From a virus, in IMG/VR virus record IMGVR_UViG_3300005577_000109, positions 1-20,022 of that record: DNA of 20,022 bases; one strand, given 5' to 3'. The position numbers were made by a program, and so were the translations under genes. Shown in pieces: positions 6,830 through 13,686 of the stretch; within the stretch, counting starts at the first letter, position 1, and the number at the start of each line of letters is the position of its first letter. The notes below the pieces were generated by a model. The model searched no databases. It was given only the letters and a program-made list of their open reading frames with translations, and was not told the origin of the DNA.

Positions 6830-6888
6830 GGGGTGGTTTAATCCACGATTAGCTTAATCGTTGAGGCTAACGGAATAAAAACCGCCCC
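6830..6888 (+). promoter_or_regulatory. Nested inverted-repeat RNA element between structural genes
   Basis: GGGGTGGTTT (6830-6839) pairs with AAACCGCCCC (6879-6888) over 10 bp with one G-U. Inside it, ACGATTA (6845-6851) and TAATCGT (6855-6861) form a perfect 7-bp hairpin with a 3-base loop. It fills the 84-base gap before the gene at 6904 and ends 9 bases before AAGG. No T-tract follows, so an mRNA-stability or processing element is as likely as a terminator. Confidence 0.55.
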
Positions 6889-6903
6889 CTCCAAGGAAAT
6901 CAA

Positions 6904-7170
6904 ATGACAAGAGTATATACACCACAAAACATCACAACGGCCACCACTACCACCGTTAAGAGCGGTGCCGGGATACTCGGAAAAATCGTGGTCAACGCTA
7001 CGGCTGCCGGCTCTATCACGGTCTATGACAGCCTGACCGCTTCGGGAACCAAGATCGCCACCATGAAAGCATCTATCGGAGAGGGTTCTTACTCATTCGA
7101 TGCCGCTTTCGCCACTGGGCTAACTGTCGTAACAGCCGCCGCTTCGGACATAACTGTCTGCTACAACTAG
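6904..7170 (+). CDS. Small beta-rich structural protein, 88 aa
   Basis: The product is Thr/Ala/Ser/Gly rich with a beta-strand pattern (GILGKIVVNATAAGSITVYDS, then KIATMKASI). This pattern is common in small phage capsid-associated proteins with a compact beta-sandwich that occur after the major capsid protein. The start ATG 6904 follows AAGGAAATCAA. No catalytic motif, signal or membrane segment is visible. It probably is a decoration or minor head protein. The evidence is composition and context; no specific family name can be justified. Confidence 0.7.
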   Translation: MTRVYTPQNITTATTTTVKSGAGILGKIVVNATAAGSITVYDSLTASGTKIATMKASIGEGSYSFDAAFATGLTVVTAAASDITVCYN

Positions 7171-7180
7171 GAGTCATTTA

Positions 7181-7366
7181 ATGGCATACATTGAACCTCC
7201 TATCAAGATAAAGCCCTCTCATAGAGGCAAGTTTACCGCTTGGGCTAAAGCCCACGGTTTTTCAAGCGTCCAAGCCGCCGCTTCGGCAGTTTTAGCTAAC
7301 AAATCGGCTTATTCGCCAGAAGTGGTCAAGATGGCTAATTTCGCTAGAAACTTCGGAGGCAAGTAA
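7181..7366 (+). CDS. Small basic conserved-type phage protein, 61 aa
   Basis: The product is short, basic and helical. The pattern KIKPSHRGKFTAWAKAHG, then SVQAAASAVLANKSAYSPEVVKMANFARN, is one I recognise as recurring in small proteins of many phage head-gene clusters. Its function is not established to my knowledge. The start ATG 7181 follows TAGGAGTCATTTA and the stop overlaps the next start by one base (TAATG), indicating tight coupling. The constant pairing with capsid genes suggests a virion or assembly component. Confidence 0.75.
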   Translation: MAYIEPPIKIKPSHRGKFTAWAKAHGFSSVQAAASAVLANKSAYSPEVVKMANFARNFGGK

Positions 7367-7716
7367 TGGCACTAAAGATCAAAGATTTAGTCAGAGGCAC
7401 CACCCGTGCTATCAACCTGACATTCACAGCCGAGGACGGCACTCCGCACGATCTGACCGGCGGGACCGTGTTCTTCGTAGCCACATCTGACGCTAATCCC
7501 TCCAGTGACAGTGATGCGGCCATCGATATAACGCCTGTTACGAGCCATACGGCCCCAACACTAGGACAGACAAGGATTGTTCTGAGCGCGGCACAAACGC
7601 GAATCGCCCCAGGAACCTATAATTTCGGCGCACAAGCTGTCTTGGCTGATGGGACGGTAATCGAACAGACCGGTAAGTTCAAAGTTCTGGCAGATTACGC
7701 GGTAAGCACCAGTTAA
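7366..7716 (+). CDS. Ig-like phage structural protein (BppU N-terminal-like)
   Basis: The 116-aa product has the signature of the immunoglobulin-like domain found in phage baseplate upper proteins and many small virion proteins. It reads as a GTTRAINLTF opening strand, then DLTGGTVFFVAT, a variable loop, RIVLSAAQTRIAPGTYNF and a last strand ending in TGKFKVL. As a stand-alone domain next to head genes it may serve as decoration, as an attachment for fibre proteins, or as a tail component. The start ATG overlaps the previous stop by one base; the ribosome-binding site GGAGG lies about 7-11 bases upstream. Family resemblance is from memory of the pattern. Confidence 0.7.
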   Translation: MALKIKDLVRGTTRAINLTFTAEDGTPHDLTGGTVFFVATSDANPSSDSDAAIDITPVTSHTAPTLGQTRIVLSAAQTRIAPGTYNFGAQAVLADGTVIEQTGKFKVLADYAVSTS

Positions 7717-7724
7717 GGAGGAAT

Positions 7725-7913
7725 ATGGAAACAATCAAAATCGAAGGCAAGCACTATGAAGTCACCGGATACGCCGAGGACGGCTTGCCAATCATCAAGG
7801 GAGAAGCCGTATCGACCCAGGACGGGTTCGATGAGGTCGGCAACCCTAAAGTAAGTGTAAATATAACAGTTCCCTCGGTTCCAATCGGGGTAACACCAGG
7901 AAAGATAGAATAA
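7725..7913 (+). CDS. Hypothetical protein, 62 aa
   Basis: ATG 7725 follows TAAGGAGGAAT, an excellent ribosome-binding site. The product begins METIKIEGKHYEVTGYAEDGLPIIKGEA, a short beta-rich opening, and ends in a Val/Pro-rich stretch. It has no recognisable domain, signal peptide or membrane segment. It is packed between two probable virion protein genes (8 bases after the previous stop, 1 base before the next start) and is presumably a minor structural or linker protein. Confidence 0.7.
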   Translation: METIKIEGKHYEVTGYAEDGLPIIKGEAVSTQDGFDEVGNPKVSVNITVPSVPIGVTPGKIE

Positions 7914-7914
7914 T

Positions 7915-8367
7915 ATGGCAGTAGTAACTAAAATTTATCCCAACTACCTCAACGATATGCTGACGGCAACGGCGGGGTGGACAACCCAGACGGTCAACTG
8001 CGCCCTTTTCAGCGCATCGACCTTCACTACCACCGACACCGCTTACACGACCAGCGGTACAGAGGTAGCTAACGCCAACGGCTACACGACCGGTGGTTTA
8101 GCGGTAGGCACAAGGACTCTAAGCACGGCAACCACGACTATCCAGCTCGCCAAGATAACCGGCGCGGCCGGCGGCGGTTCGGCTGGCACGACCACTTGGA
8201 CAGCTACCGGAGCTGGTTTCTCAGCCGTAGCCGCCAAGCTCTACGTTGTCGCAGGACACCCAATCGCCCACATCGATTTCGGCGGAACTCAGACTGCATC
8301 AGGTGGCGGTACTTTCGTAATCACATGGGACGCAACCAACGGCGTATTTAACTTAGCCTCAAGTTAG
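7915..8367 (+). CDS. Phage structural protein, beta-rich, 150 aa
   Basis: The product is rich in Thr, Ala and Gly with a strong beta pattern and ends HPIAHIDFGGTQTASGG followed by TFVITWDATNGVFNL. That ending is very like the C-terminus of a recurring small structural/fibre-associated protein in phages, with a final 'FGG...GG-TF-I-W' strand pair. The N-terminus (KIYPNYLNDML) also fits that group. The role is probably a head fibre, decoration or tail appendage component. ATG 7915 follows AGGAAAG and lies one base after the previous stop (TAATATG). Confidence 0.7.
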   Translation: MAVVTKIYPNYLNDMLTATAGWTTQTVNCALFSASTFTTTDTAYTTSGTEVANANGYTTGGLAVGTRTLSTATTTIQLAKITGAAGGGSAGTTTWTATGAGFSAVAAKLYVVAGHPIAHIDFGGTQTASGGGTFVITWDATNGVFNLASS

Positions 8368-8384
8368 TCTAGGAGGGGGACGAT

Positions 8385-9407
8385 GTGTTCGACTCATCCT
8401 ACTATGACAAGATATGGGGCACAGTTCACCGGCACGACTATTGTAAGACGCTAGCCGATAACCTGATTGCTAAATATAATCCACGATCCGTGCTTGATAT
8501 CGGCACGGGTTGTGGCTATTTAGTCAAAATCTTAAGAGATAAAGGGGTAAAAGCTTATGGGTTGGAGATATCAGAGTATGCAGTTGCTAATTCGCACGGA
8601 AATATCTTGGTTGGAGATGTCCGTGACCTACCATTTTCCGATAAATCCTTTGACGTTGTCTGCTCGCAGGGGCTATGGGAATATATACCCGAATCAGATA
8701 TAGCCAAAGCCTGGAGCGAATGCTTAAGGGTAGGCAAAAACCAGGAACATAATATTGATACTACTAACGACCAGTCAGACTGGAGTAAGGAGTTTGTGAC
8801 TCATAAACCGGCTGAATGGTGGGCGGAAAAGCTGAGACAGCCCAAAGTCCTAGTTGCTTGTCCGAACCACATCGTCAAAGAGTATTCATTCCAGCGATGG
8901 ATAGATAACGTCAAGAACTTAACCTTCCCGAACTACGACATCCTGGTAGTAGATAACTCTCCTAACGGCGAGCTGATTGAGAAATACGGCGACCAAGTGC
9001 CGATAATCAAACTGCCGACTGAGGGAATAGAGCACCTATCGGTAACACGCATGAACCGCTCAATGGAGTTGATTAGACAGAAGTTCTTAGAGGGCGGTTA
9101 TGCACACTGGATGGACATTGAATCGGATGTCATCCCCGAATCAAGCGTTATAGAGAAGCTCATGAAGCTTAAAGTTGACTGGGCTTCTCACGCCTATCCC
9201 GCGAGAGGAACAACAGACGGTTCTGTCCAGCAGGGTATCGGCTGTTCTTTATTATCCCGACATTTGCTGGAGAACTTTGACTGGAAGGACGCCGAAGATA
9301 ACACCACACCTGACGGCTGGCTGTGGGAACGAGTTAGGCCGAGAGTTTATGAATTTCCTACCCATGAGATGTACGGCATCATTAAAATGGAGCATCTAGC
9401 GAGTTAA
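8385..9407 (+). CDS. Fusion: class I SAM methyltransferase + GT-A-like glycosyltransferase
   Basis: The start is GTG 8385, eight bases after AGGAGG; an overlapping ATG at 8383 gives only a 23-codon frame. Residues 1 to about 150 are a small SAM-dependent methyltransferase: LDIGTGCGYL (37-46, motif I), acidic E61 in GLEIS, GDVRDLPF (77-84), VVCSQGLWEY (91-100) and a C-terminal HNID...EWWAEKL piece. Residues 154-340 resemble a GT-A glycosyltransferase: VLVACP (155-160), DILVVDNSPNG (185-195) and MDIESDVI (243-250), the last in the place of a metal-binding DxD. The gene lies between structural genes and directly before the fibre, so modification of a virion protein or its glycan is plausible. 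DNA or host-glycan modification are alternatives. Both activities are inferred from motifs. Confidence 0.75.
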   Translation: MFDSSYYDKIWGTVHRHDYCKTLADNLIAKYNPRSVLDIGTGCGYLVKILRDKGVKAYGLEISEYAVANSHGNILVGDVRDLPFSDKSFDVVCSQGLWEYIPESDIAKAWSECLRVGKNQEHNIDTTNDQSDWSKEFVTHKPAEWWAEKLRQPKVLVACPNHIVKEYSFQRWIDNVKNLTFPNYDILVVDNSPNGELIEKYGDQVPIIKLPTEGIEHLSVTRMNRSMELIRQKFLEGGYAHWMDIESDVIPESSVIEKLMKLKVDWASHAYPARGTTDGSVQQGIGCSLLSRHLLENFDWKDAEDNTTPDGWLWERVRPRVYEFPTHEMYGIIKMEHLAS

Positions 9408-9408
9408 T

Positions 9409-11655
9409 ATGCCTACTATTCGACAAGAAATAAATATTCTCACACATAAACTTACGGGAAGTACCGTTGATTCTAGCGAAATAGTCCAGCTTGATACCGC
9501 CCAGTATGTCAACCCGACTTACTATTTTGAGGTAGTAGCCCAAAATGTTTTGGGCGGCGAGACAATCGCTCTAAGGAGAAAGGGAACTACAACCGACGAC
9601 GTGACCATTACTCCCTCGACAGTCTCCTCTTATACTCGGTTTAGGTCATCATCTTTTACGCCGCCAGCGGGTCAAACAGAATATATTATCCATGCGGTAC
9701 AGGTTGGGAGCGGGGTGGATGTTAAGTCTGCAAAAATCATTATAATAGACAACCCCACCACCCTAACCTCTTCCGAAACCCAAATAGAAATCGGCATGAT
9801 CAAGACGGGGCTGACCTCTACCGCCGCCACCAAAGTAGTACCGGATTCTACCTTAACTAAATACTGGAAATATACGGCCGCTAACTGGGACGGCACAACT
9901 ACATTCTATGCTGAAGTAACTTACTTAATGGCTTCCAGTAAATCCGGTGGCACGTTTGTATTACAAGAAGATAATGGTTCATTCGCTAGCTGGACGGATA
10001 AGGTAACCATCGTCAGTGCCGGAGTCGCTACGGCGGCTACCAGAGTCCGTTCGGCTTCATTCACTCCGACAGATGGCAGGAATTATAGGATTGCCTATTT
10101 TGTAGCTTCAAGTAAGTCGGCCGCCTCTATCTTTAACGCTAAGGTTATTGTAGACCAAATCTATACAGATATAGATAGTTATTCAGAAGCTAATTCGAGC
10201 AATGCTCGTCAGGATTATTCTGGACTATCTAATGGTCAATCATTCACTGGTAATGGGTCTGCGATAGTTGCAGCTATTGTACAGCTCAAAAAGGGCGGTT
10301 CTCCTGCGGGTAATATGTTTGCGAAAATATATGCTCATTCTGGTGTATATGGGACTTCTAGCGTACCGACTGGGGCTGCTCTTGCTACTTCAGACGCTTT
10401 TGATGTTTCTACCCTAACAACTTCCTTTATTATGCAGCCATTCATTTTTAGTGGTGCAAATCAAATTACTCCGACTAATGGTACGAATTATGTATTGACT
10501 CTCGAAACCTCTGGTGGCGATGCGAGTAATGCCGCCCAATGGGGTTCTGATACTAATTCACCCACCGCTTCTGGGAATCGTTCATTTAATACTGGCTCCG
10601 GTTGGACGGCAGCGGCTACGGAAGATATGATATTCCATATAGTATCGGCCTTCCCCGCCCTCCTAGAACCCCAATACCTACTACTTAATACAGCCGATAG
10701 TAATGCTACGGGGGTGCAAGGTTATCAGACCCTTTGGGATTCAACCGAGTGGTCTGGCGTTACAAACACTTATAAACACGCAATAGATTCAGATAATGCA
10801 TCTAATTCGGCTAAATTAAGAGATATAACTGGCTCGGCTGATGTTACCAGCTCGACTGTCACGGGTGCTAACCAGCAGATAAGTTCTGCGCTTACGATGC
10901 CGACAACCGGCGATGAAATAGATACTTGGATTCTAAACACTACCGGCGTGGTGGGAGCAAGCAGGATATTAGTCCAAAGTACGGTCAGTAGTTCTACGAG
11001 CGCATCAATAACCCAAGTCGCCGCCACTATCACTGCCTCTGGCGGGACGCAGAGTGTCTCGGCAATCTCAACATCTAGCGTCTCAATTACCCAAGTGGCG
11101 GCTACTGTTACTGCGACCGGTGGAATTCAGACAGCTAAATCTAACGCCTCCCTCGCGCAATCAGCGGCCAATGTCACGGCTTCGGGCGGCACACAAACTG
11201 CTGTTGGAACAGTACTAAATCTATCCTTCAAACAATCTACTACTGGTGGAAGTACGACCGGATCGCCGGCCGTATCCAGTGCTTTTGGTTCGCCAGTCAC
11301 TGCCGGGAACCTGATTGTTGTGACGACAGCGGATAATTCAGGCACGACAACCGGGGTGACTGCCGTATCCGATACCGGCGGCAATACCTATAGCCAGATT
11401 CTTGATACTCACGGCACTAACGGTTTCCAAATGTGGTATGCGGTTATAACGACAGGTGGTTCGTCATTTACAGTCTCGGTCACTTGGAGCACAGGGTTCA
11501 CTTCACAAGTGCAGTTCGTGGCTCAGGAGTTTCAGGGGTTCACCGGAACGCCAGCCCTAGACAAATCTGCCTTCAGCCCCTCTACCGGGGTACGACCAGC
11601 CAGAATCCAACATCAGGGGCTACTGCAACGACAACTCATCCCCAAGAGATTGTAG
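9409..11655 (+). CDS. Fibre/adhesin-like modular structural protein, N-terminal part (frameshifted)
   Basis: This is the first part of what is clearly one gene running to 12884. Residues 1-245 contain two related beta-sandwich units, each with an 'R-R-S-SFTP' strand (RFRSSSFTP, RVRSASFTP). Residues about 255-415 form a distinct module (GQSFTGNG, then KIYAHSGVYGTSSVPTG, then TNGTNYVLTLE), a domain I know from secreted and phage-associated proteins. About 420-530 is another beta domain. Three repeats with 'Q-AA-ITASGGTQ' follow (about 532-600), and then a domain starting SPVTAGNLIVVTTADN. After the GGGG run at 11587-11590 the frame is wrong: the last 20 residues (RPARIQHQGLLQ and so on) are out-of-frame sequence. 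ATG 9409 follows the previous stop by one base; no strong ribosome-binding site, so translation is probably coupled. Confidence 0.75.
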   Translation: MPTIRQEINILTHKLTGSTVDSSEIVQLDTAQYVNPTYYFEVVAQNVLGGETIALRRKGTTTDDVTITPSTVSSYTRFRSSSFTPPAGQTEYIIHAVQVGSGVDVKSAKIIIIDNPTTLTSSETQIEIGMIKTGLTSTAATKVVPDSTLTKYWKYTAANWDGTTTFYAEVTYLMASSKSGGTFVLQEDNGSFASWTDKVTIVSAGVATAATRVRSASFTPTDGRNYRIAYFVASSKSAASIFNAKVIVDQIYTDIDSYSEANSSNARQDYSGLSNGQSFTGNGSAIVAAIVQLKKGGSPAGNMFAKIYAHSGVYGTSSVPTGAALATSDAFDVSTLTTSFIMQPFIFSGANQITPTNGTNYVLTLETSGGDASNAAQWGSDTNSPTASGNRSFNTGSGWTAAATEDMIFHIVSAFPALLEPQYLLLNTADSNATGVQGYQTLWDSTEWSGVTNTYKHAIDSDNASNSAKLRDITGSADVTSSTVTGANQQISSALTMPTTGDEIDTWILNTTGVVGASRILVQSTVSSSTSASITQVAATITASGGTQSVSAISTSSVSITQVAATVTATGGIQTAKSNASLAQSAANVTASGGTQTAVGTVLNLSFKQSTTGGSTTGSPAVSSAFGSPVTAGNLIVVTTADNSGTTTGVTAVSDTGGNTYSQILDTHGTNGFQMWYAVITTGGSSFTVSVTWSTGFTSQVQFVAQEFQGFTGTPALDKSAFSPSTGVRPARIQHQGLLQRQLIPKRL

Positions 11656-12648
11656 TCGGAGGAGTGCAGCACTCCGGTACCGCTTCTGCTTTCTCTCTCG
11701 GCAGCGGCTATACGAATCTGGGGACAGTAAATGCCACGGGGGTGGCAGTTGCCCAGGAATCTATGGGCGTAGCAACTACCGGAGCGCAGACGGCTACCTT
11801 TTCGATAGCCGCCTCCAGTGAGTGGGTCGCCGGCGTCGCGACATTTTATGACAATACCTCCAGTGCATCGGCGAATATCACGCAACTAGCGGCAACGGTC
11901 ATAGCTACTGGGGGCGTCCCGTCGGTCGCGGCCCAGATCAGCGCGAATGTCTCTCAATCGGGGGGAACCATCTCGGCTGCCGGTGGTATCCAAACGATTA
12001 CTACTGTTAGGATAGTATCTATAGCTCAGTCGGCCGGGGTTATTACGGCATCTGGCGGCACTCAGAGCATAACTACTACACAATTCGTATCGATTACCCA
12101 GCTGGCAGGAACCGTAACGGCAACCGGGGGCACGCAAGTCGCAAAGACAAATGCGGCCATTTCTCAATCAGCGGCCAGTGTAACAGCCGCAGGTGGCACG
12201 CAGTCTATTGCCACAGTTCAGAATGTATCAATCACACAGCTAGCCGCAACTATCACCGCGGCTGGCGGTGCGCAGAGCGTCGGCAATGTCCAAAGCGTCA
12301 CGATTGCACAGACGGCGGCCAATATCACGGCTACCGGAGGCACTCAGACAGCAGCGAGTGTGCAAAAAGTGGCAACTTCCCAGCTAGCCGCAACTATCAC
12401 CGCCACCGGTGGCACACAAACGATAAATGCCGTAAGGAACGTAGCGATTTCTCATGTGGCGGCAACCGTCACCGCTGCCGGTGGAACTCAGAGCGTTGTT
12501 GCCAAACAGCTAGTGAATATAGCCCAGATTGCGGCGAATATCACAGCAAGTGGAGGGACACAAGCATTATCTATTGTACTGAGTGCGGCGATCTCTCAGC
12601 TCGCCGCCACTATCACTGCTTTCGGCGGAACTCAGACTGTCTCTGCCG
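11002..12648 (+). repeat. Fourteen coding tandem repeats of the fibre shaft, split by a domain
   Basis: About 66-78-base units encode repeats with the core pattern 'Q-AA-(I/V)TA-GGTQ'. Three lie at 11002-11211 and eleven at 11865-12648, separated by a roughly 215-residue domain. The repeats vary in DNA sequence while keeping the protein core, so they are old rather than a recent expansion. They are coding, not a CRISPR array. Confidence 0.85.
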
Positions 12649-12884
12649 CCGATTTCAGCCTGCCGTTCGATGACCTGACAATCGTTTCCTATACCGACTA
12701 TCTCATAATTACCAGCTACGAAGACACCATCCGGCTAACCTCCCGAGCCGATGATTCCCTTACCATTAAGAGCTTCACCGATTCGCTGATAATCAAGCAA
12801 AATGCAGATGATTTGACCGACAAATCAACCAGCGATGATTTAACAGTCCACTCTTACGAAGATAACCTCATAATATCTTCTTAA
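11589..12884 (+). CDS. Fibre/adhesin-like protein, C-terminal part after the frameshift
   Basis: The frame from about 11589 to the TAA at 12882-12884 continues the fibre protein: GTTSQNPTSGATATTTHPQE and then EWVAGVATFYDN complete the domain begun upstream. One inserted G in the GGGG run would join the two parts into a product of about 1158 aa. Next come eleven tandem repeats of about 22-26 residues around the core 'VSITQLAATITAAGGTQS' (11865-12648), then a C-terminal array of about eight 9-10-residue units such as DDLTIVSYTD, LIITSYED and DSLTIKSFTD. Such repeats build long beta-solenoid or stacked shafts. An open frame begins as early as 11433, but its first 50 residues are out-of-frame sequence. 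No receptor-binding or enzymatic tip domain is recognised. Confidence 0.7.
   Translation, partial: GTTSQNPTSGATATTTHPQEIVVGGVQHSGTASAFSLGSGYTNLGTVNATGVAVAQESMGVATTGAQTATFSIAASSEWVAGVATFYDNTSSASANITQLAATVIATGGVPSVAAQISANVSQSGGTISAAGGIQTITTVRIVSIAQSAGVITASGGTQSITTTQFVSITQLAGTVTATGGTQVAKTNAAISQSAASVTAAGGTQSIATVQNVSITQLAATITAAGGAQSVGNVQSVTIAQTAANITATGGTQTAASVQKVATSQLAATITATGGTQTINAVRNVAISHVAATVTAAGGTQSVVAKQLVNIAQIAANITASGGTQALSIVLSAAISQLAATITAFGGTQTVSAADFSLPFDDLTIVSYTDYLIITSYEDTIRLTSRADDSLTIKSFTDSLIIKQNADDLTDKSTSDDLTVHSYEDNLIISS
12661..12884 (+). repeat. C-terminal 9-10-residue solenoid-like repeats
   Basis: The end of the fibre gene encodes about eight short units with the pattern 'DDLTI-S(Y/F)(T/E)D' (DDLTIVSYTD, YLIITSYED, TIRLTSRAD, DSLTIKSFTD, SLIIKQNAD, DLTDKSTSD, DLTVHSYED, NLIISS). 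Alternating Leu/Ile and Asp in a 9-10 residue period suggests a beta-solenoid or stacked hairpin cap. Confidence 0.75.
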
Positions 12885-12887
12885 CAG

Positions 12888-12896
12888 TGGTATAAT
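12888..12896 (+). promoter_or_regulatory. Extended -10 promoter TGGTATAAT
   Basis: TGGTATAAT lies 4 bases after the fibre stop codon. No clear -35 is seen. A transcript from about 12903 would pass through two direct repeats and a hairpin (12945-12997) before the second promoter at 13008-13036, so it may make a short RNA of about 100 bases or contribute to the CAP gene. Confidence 0.55.
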
Positions 12897-12944
12897 ATAG
12901 TCAAGCACAGGCGATGACCGATAAGGGGTCAAGCTGAAAACCAA

Positions 12945-12997
12945 AATAAGTAAGGAGTGCCAGGTACGCGAATAAGTAAGCGGCCGAACATTACTTA
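12945..12997 (+). promoter_or_regulatory. Direct repeats with a shared complementary arm in the intergenic leader
   Basis: AATAAGTAAG occurs at 12945-12954 and 12971-12980. Either copy can pair through TAAGTAA with the single TTACTTA at 12991-12997, giving two mutually exclusive hairpins. A small TGACC/GGTCA hairpin (12915-12919 with 12927-12931) precedes them. The T-tract after the 3' arm is weak (CCTTTAAAA), so a terminator is not certain. Confidence 0.4.
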
Positions 12998-13007
12998 CCT
13001 TTAAAAC

Positions 13008-13036
13008 TTGAGATTCAGATATAAAAGTGGTATAAT
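13008..13036 (+). promoter_or_regulatory. Sigma70-type promoter, TTGAGA-N17-TATAAT with TGG extension
   Basis: TTGAGA (13008-13013) and TATAAT (13031-13036) are 17 bases apart, and TGG (13028-13030) extends the -10. The expected start point, about 7 bases after the -10, falls on or next to the GTG start codon at 13043, so the transcript should be leaderless. It is the best promoter in the window. Confidence 0.85.
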
Positions 13037-13042
13037 CACCTC

Positions 13043-13681
13043 GTGAAAAGGATAATTGTCCTTATTGTGGTGGTGATTTTAGCCCTGTCAGGCGGTGTAC
13101 TGGCTTTAAGACATACCAATACGTCTAAACCTACCGAAAACACCTCCCAAACGGCTCAAAATGCCCACACACCGCTAACAGCAGATGATATCTTCAGCCT
13201 AGTCAACCAGCAACGGGTAAATAGCGGCCTTCAACCCTATATCGCAGCAGCAGAACTGGCAAAATCCTCTTTGGATAAGTGCCTGGATATGGTCAAGGGC
13301 AACTATTACGCCCACATCAACCCGACAACGGGAATGCAGGGTTACGAGTACATCAAACAAGAGCTACCATCAGCCAAGGACCTGAGTGAGAATATCGAAA
13401 AGATTGCCTCAGACGATCCTCAGCTGATAGTTGATAGATGGATGGCAAGCCCGGAACATAAAGCCGCAATTCTAAGTACCGATTTCACGGTAAGCGGCCT
13501 ATCAATCTGCCGTGACCCTAACGATATTTACCAACAAAACTTCATCGTTGAGCACTTCGCTAGCCTACAGTCCCAAACCACTTATGTCGCGCCCCAATCT
13601 ATCGGAACCTTGTGTCAAGATGGTTGGATAAGTTCTTCTACTGGCAGCGGAAGCTGCTCTTGGCACGGCGGCGAATTATAA
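13043..13681 (+). CDS. Secreted/membrane-anchored CAP (SCP/PR1) domain protein
   Basis: GTG 13043 begins MKRIIVLIVVVILALSGGVL, a positively charged N-terminus plus hydrophobic segment (4-22) that acts as signal anchor or signal peptide. A Thr/Ser/Asn/Gln-rich linker (24-44) leads to a CAP domain (about 46-175): IFSLVNQQRVNSGLQP, YYAHINP (H91), LSENI (E116), WMASPEHKAAIL (E138, H139), and QNFIVEHFA (E170/H171), which line the usual CAP cavity. The C-terminus (190-212, CQDGW...SCSWHGGEL) resembles the short Cys-rich DUF3761-type motif. CAP proteins bind lipids or act as secreted effectors or proteases; the role here is unknown. With its own promoter amid virion genes it looks like a 'moron' expressed independently, perhaps altering the host surface. 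A virion part is less likely. Confidence 0.85.
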   Translation: MKRIIVLIVVVILALSGGVLALRHTNTSKPTENTSQTAQNAHTPLTADDIFSLVNQQRVNSGLQPYIAAAELAKSSLDKCLDMVKGNYYAHINPTTGMQGYEYIKQELPSAKDLSENIEKIASDDPQLIVDRWMASPEHKAAILSTDFTVSGLSICRDPNDIYQQNFIVEHFASLQSQTTYVAPQSIGTLCQDGWISSSTGSGSCSWHGGEL

Positions 13682-13686
13682 TCTGA

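Noticed and set aside
8383-8454. ATG 8383 as start of a separate 23-codon ORF
   Set aside because: It is out of frame with the methyltransferase fusion, ends after 23 codons and shares the same ribosome-binding site; GTG 8385 gives the conserved protein.
9741-9746. TATAAT inside the fibre gene, and further copies at 7618-7623 and 13853-13858
   Set aside because: They are within coding sequence with no TG extension or -35. A hexamer is expected by chance several times in 20 kb.
11002-12648. CRISPR-like regular repeats
   Set aside because: The periodicity is that of a protein repeat; codons vary while the amino acid core is kept, and there are no identical DNA repeats with unique spacers.
12957-13004. 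15-codon GTG mini-ORF after AAGGAG as a leader peptide
   Set aside because: It ends before the second promoter, shows no regulatory codon run, and nothing distinguishes it from chance.
13677-13682. TATAAT overlapping the stop of the CAP gene as a promoter for the ejection genes
   Set aside because: It has no TG extension and no convincing -35, and the transcript would start within the ribosome-binding-site hairpin. Kept only as a weak possibility.
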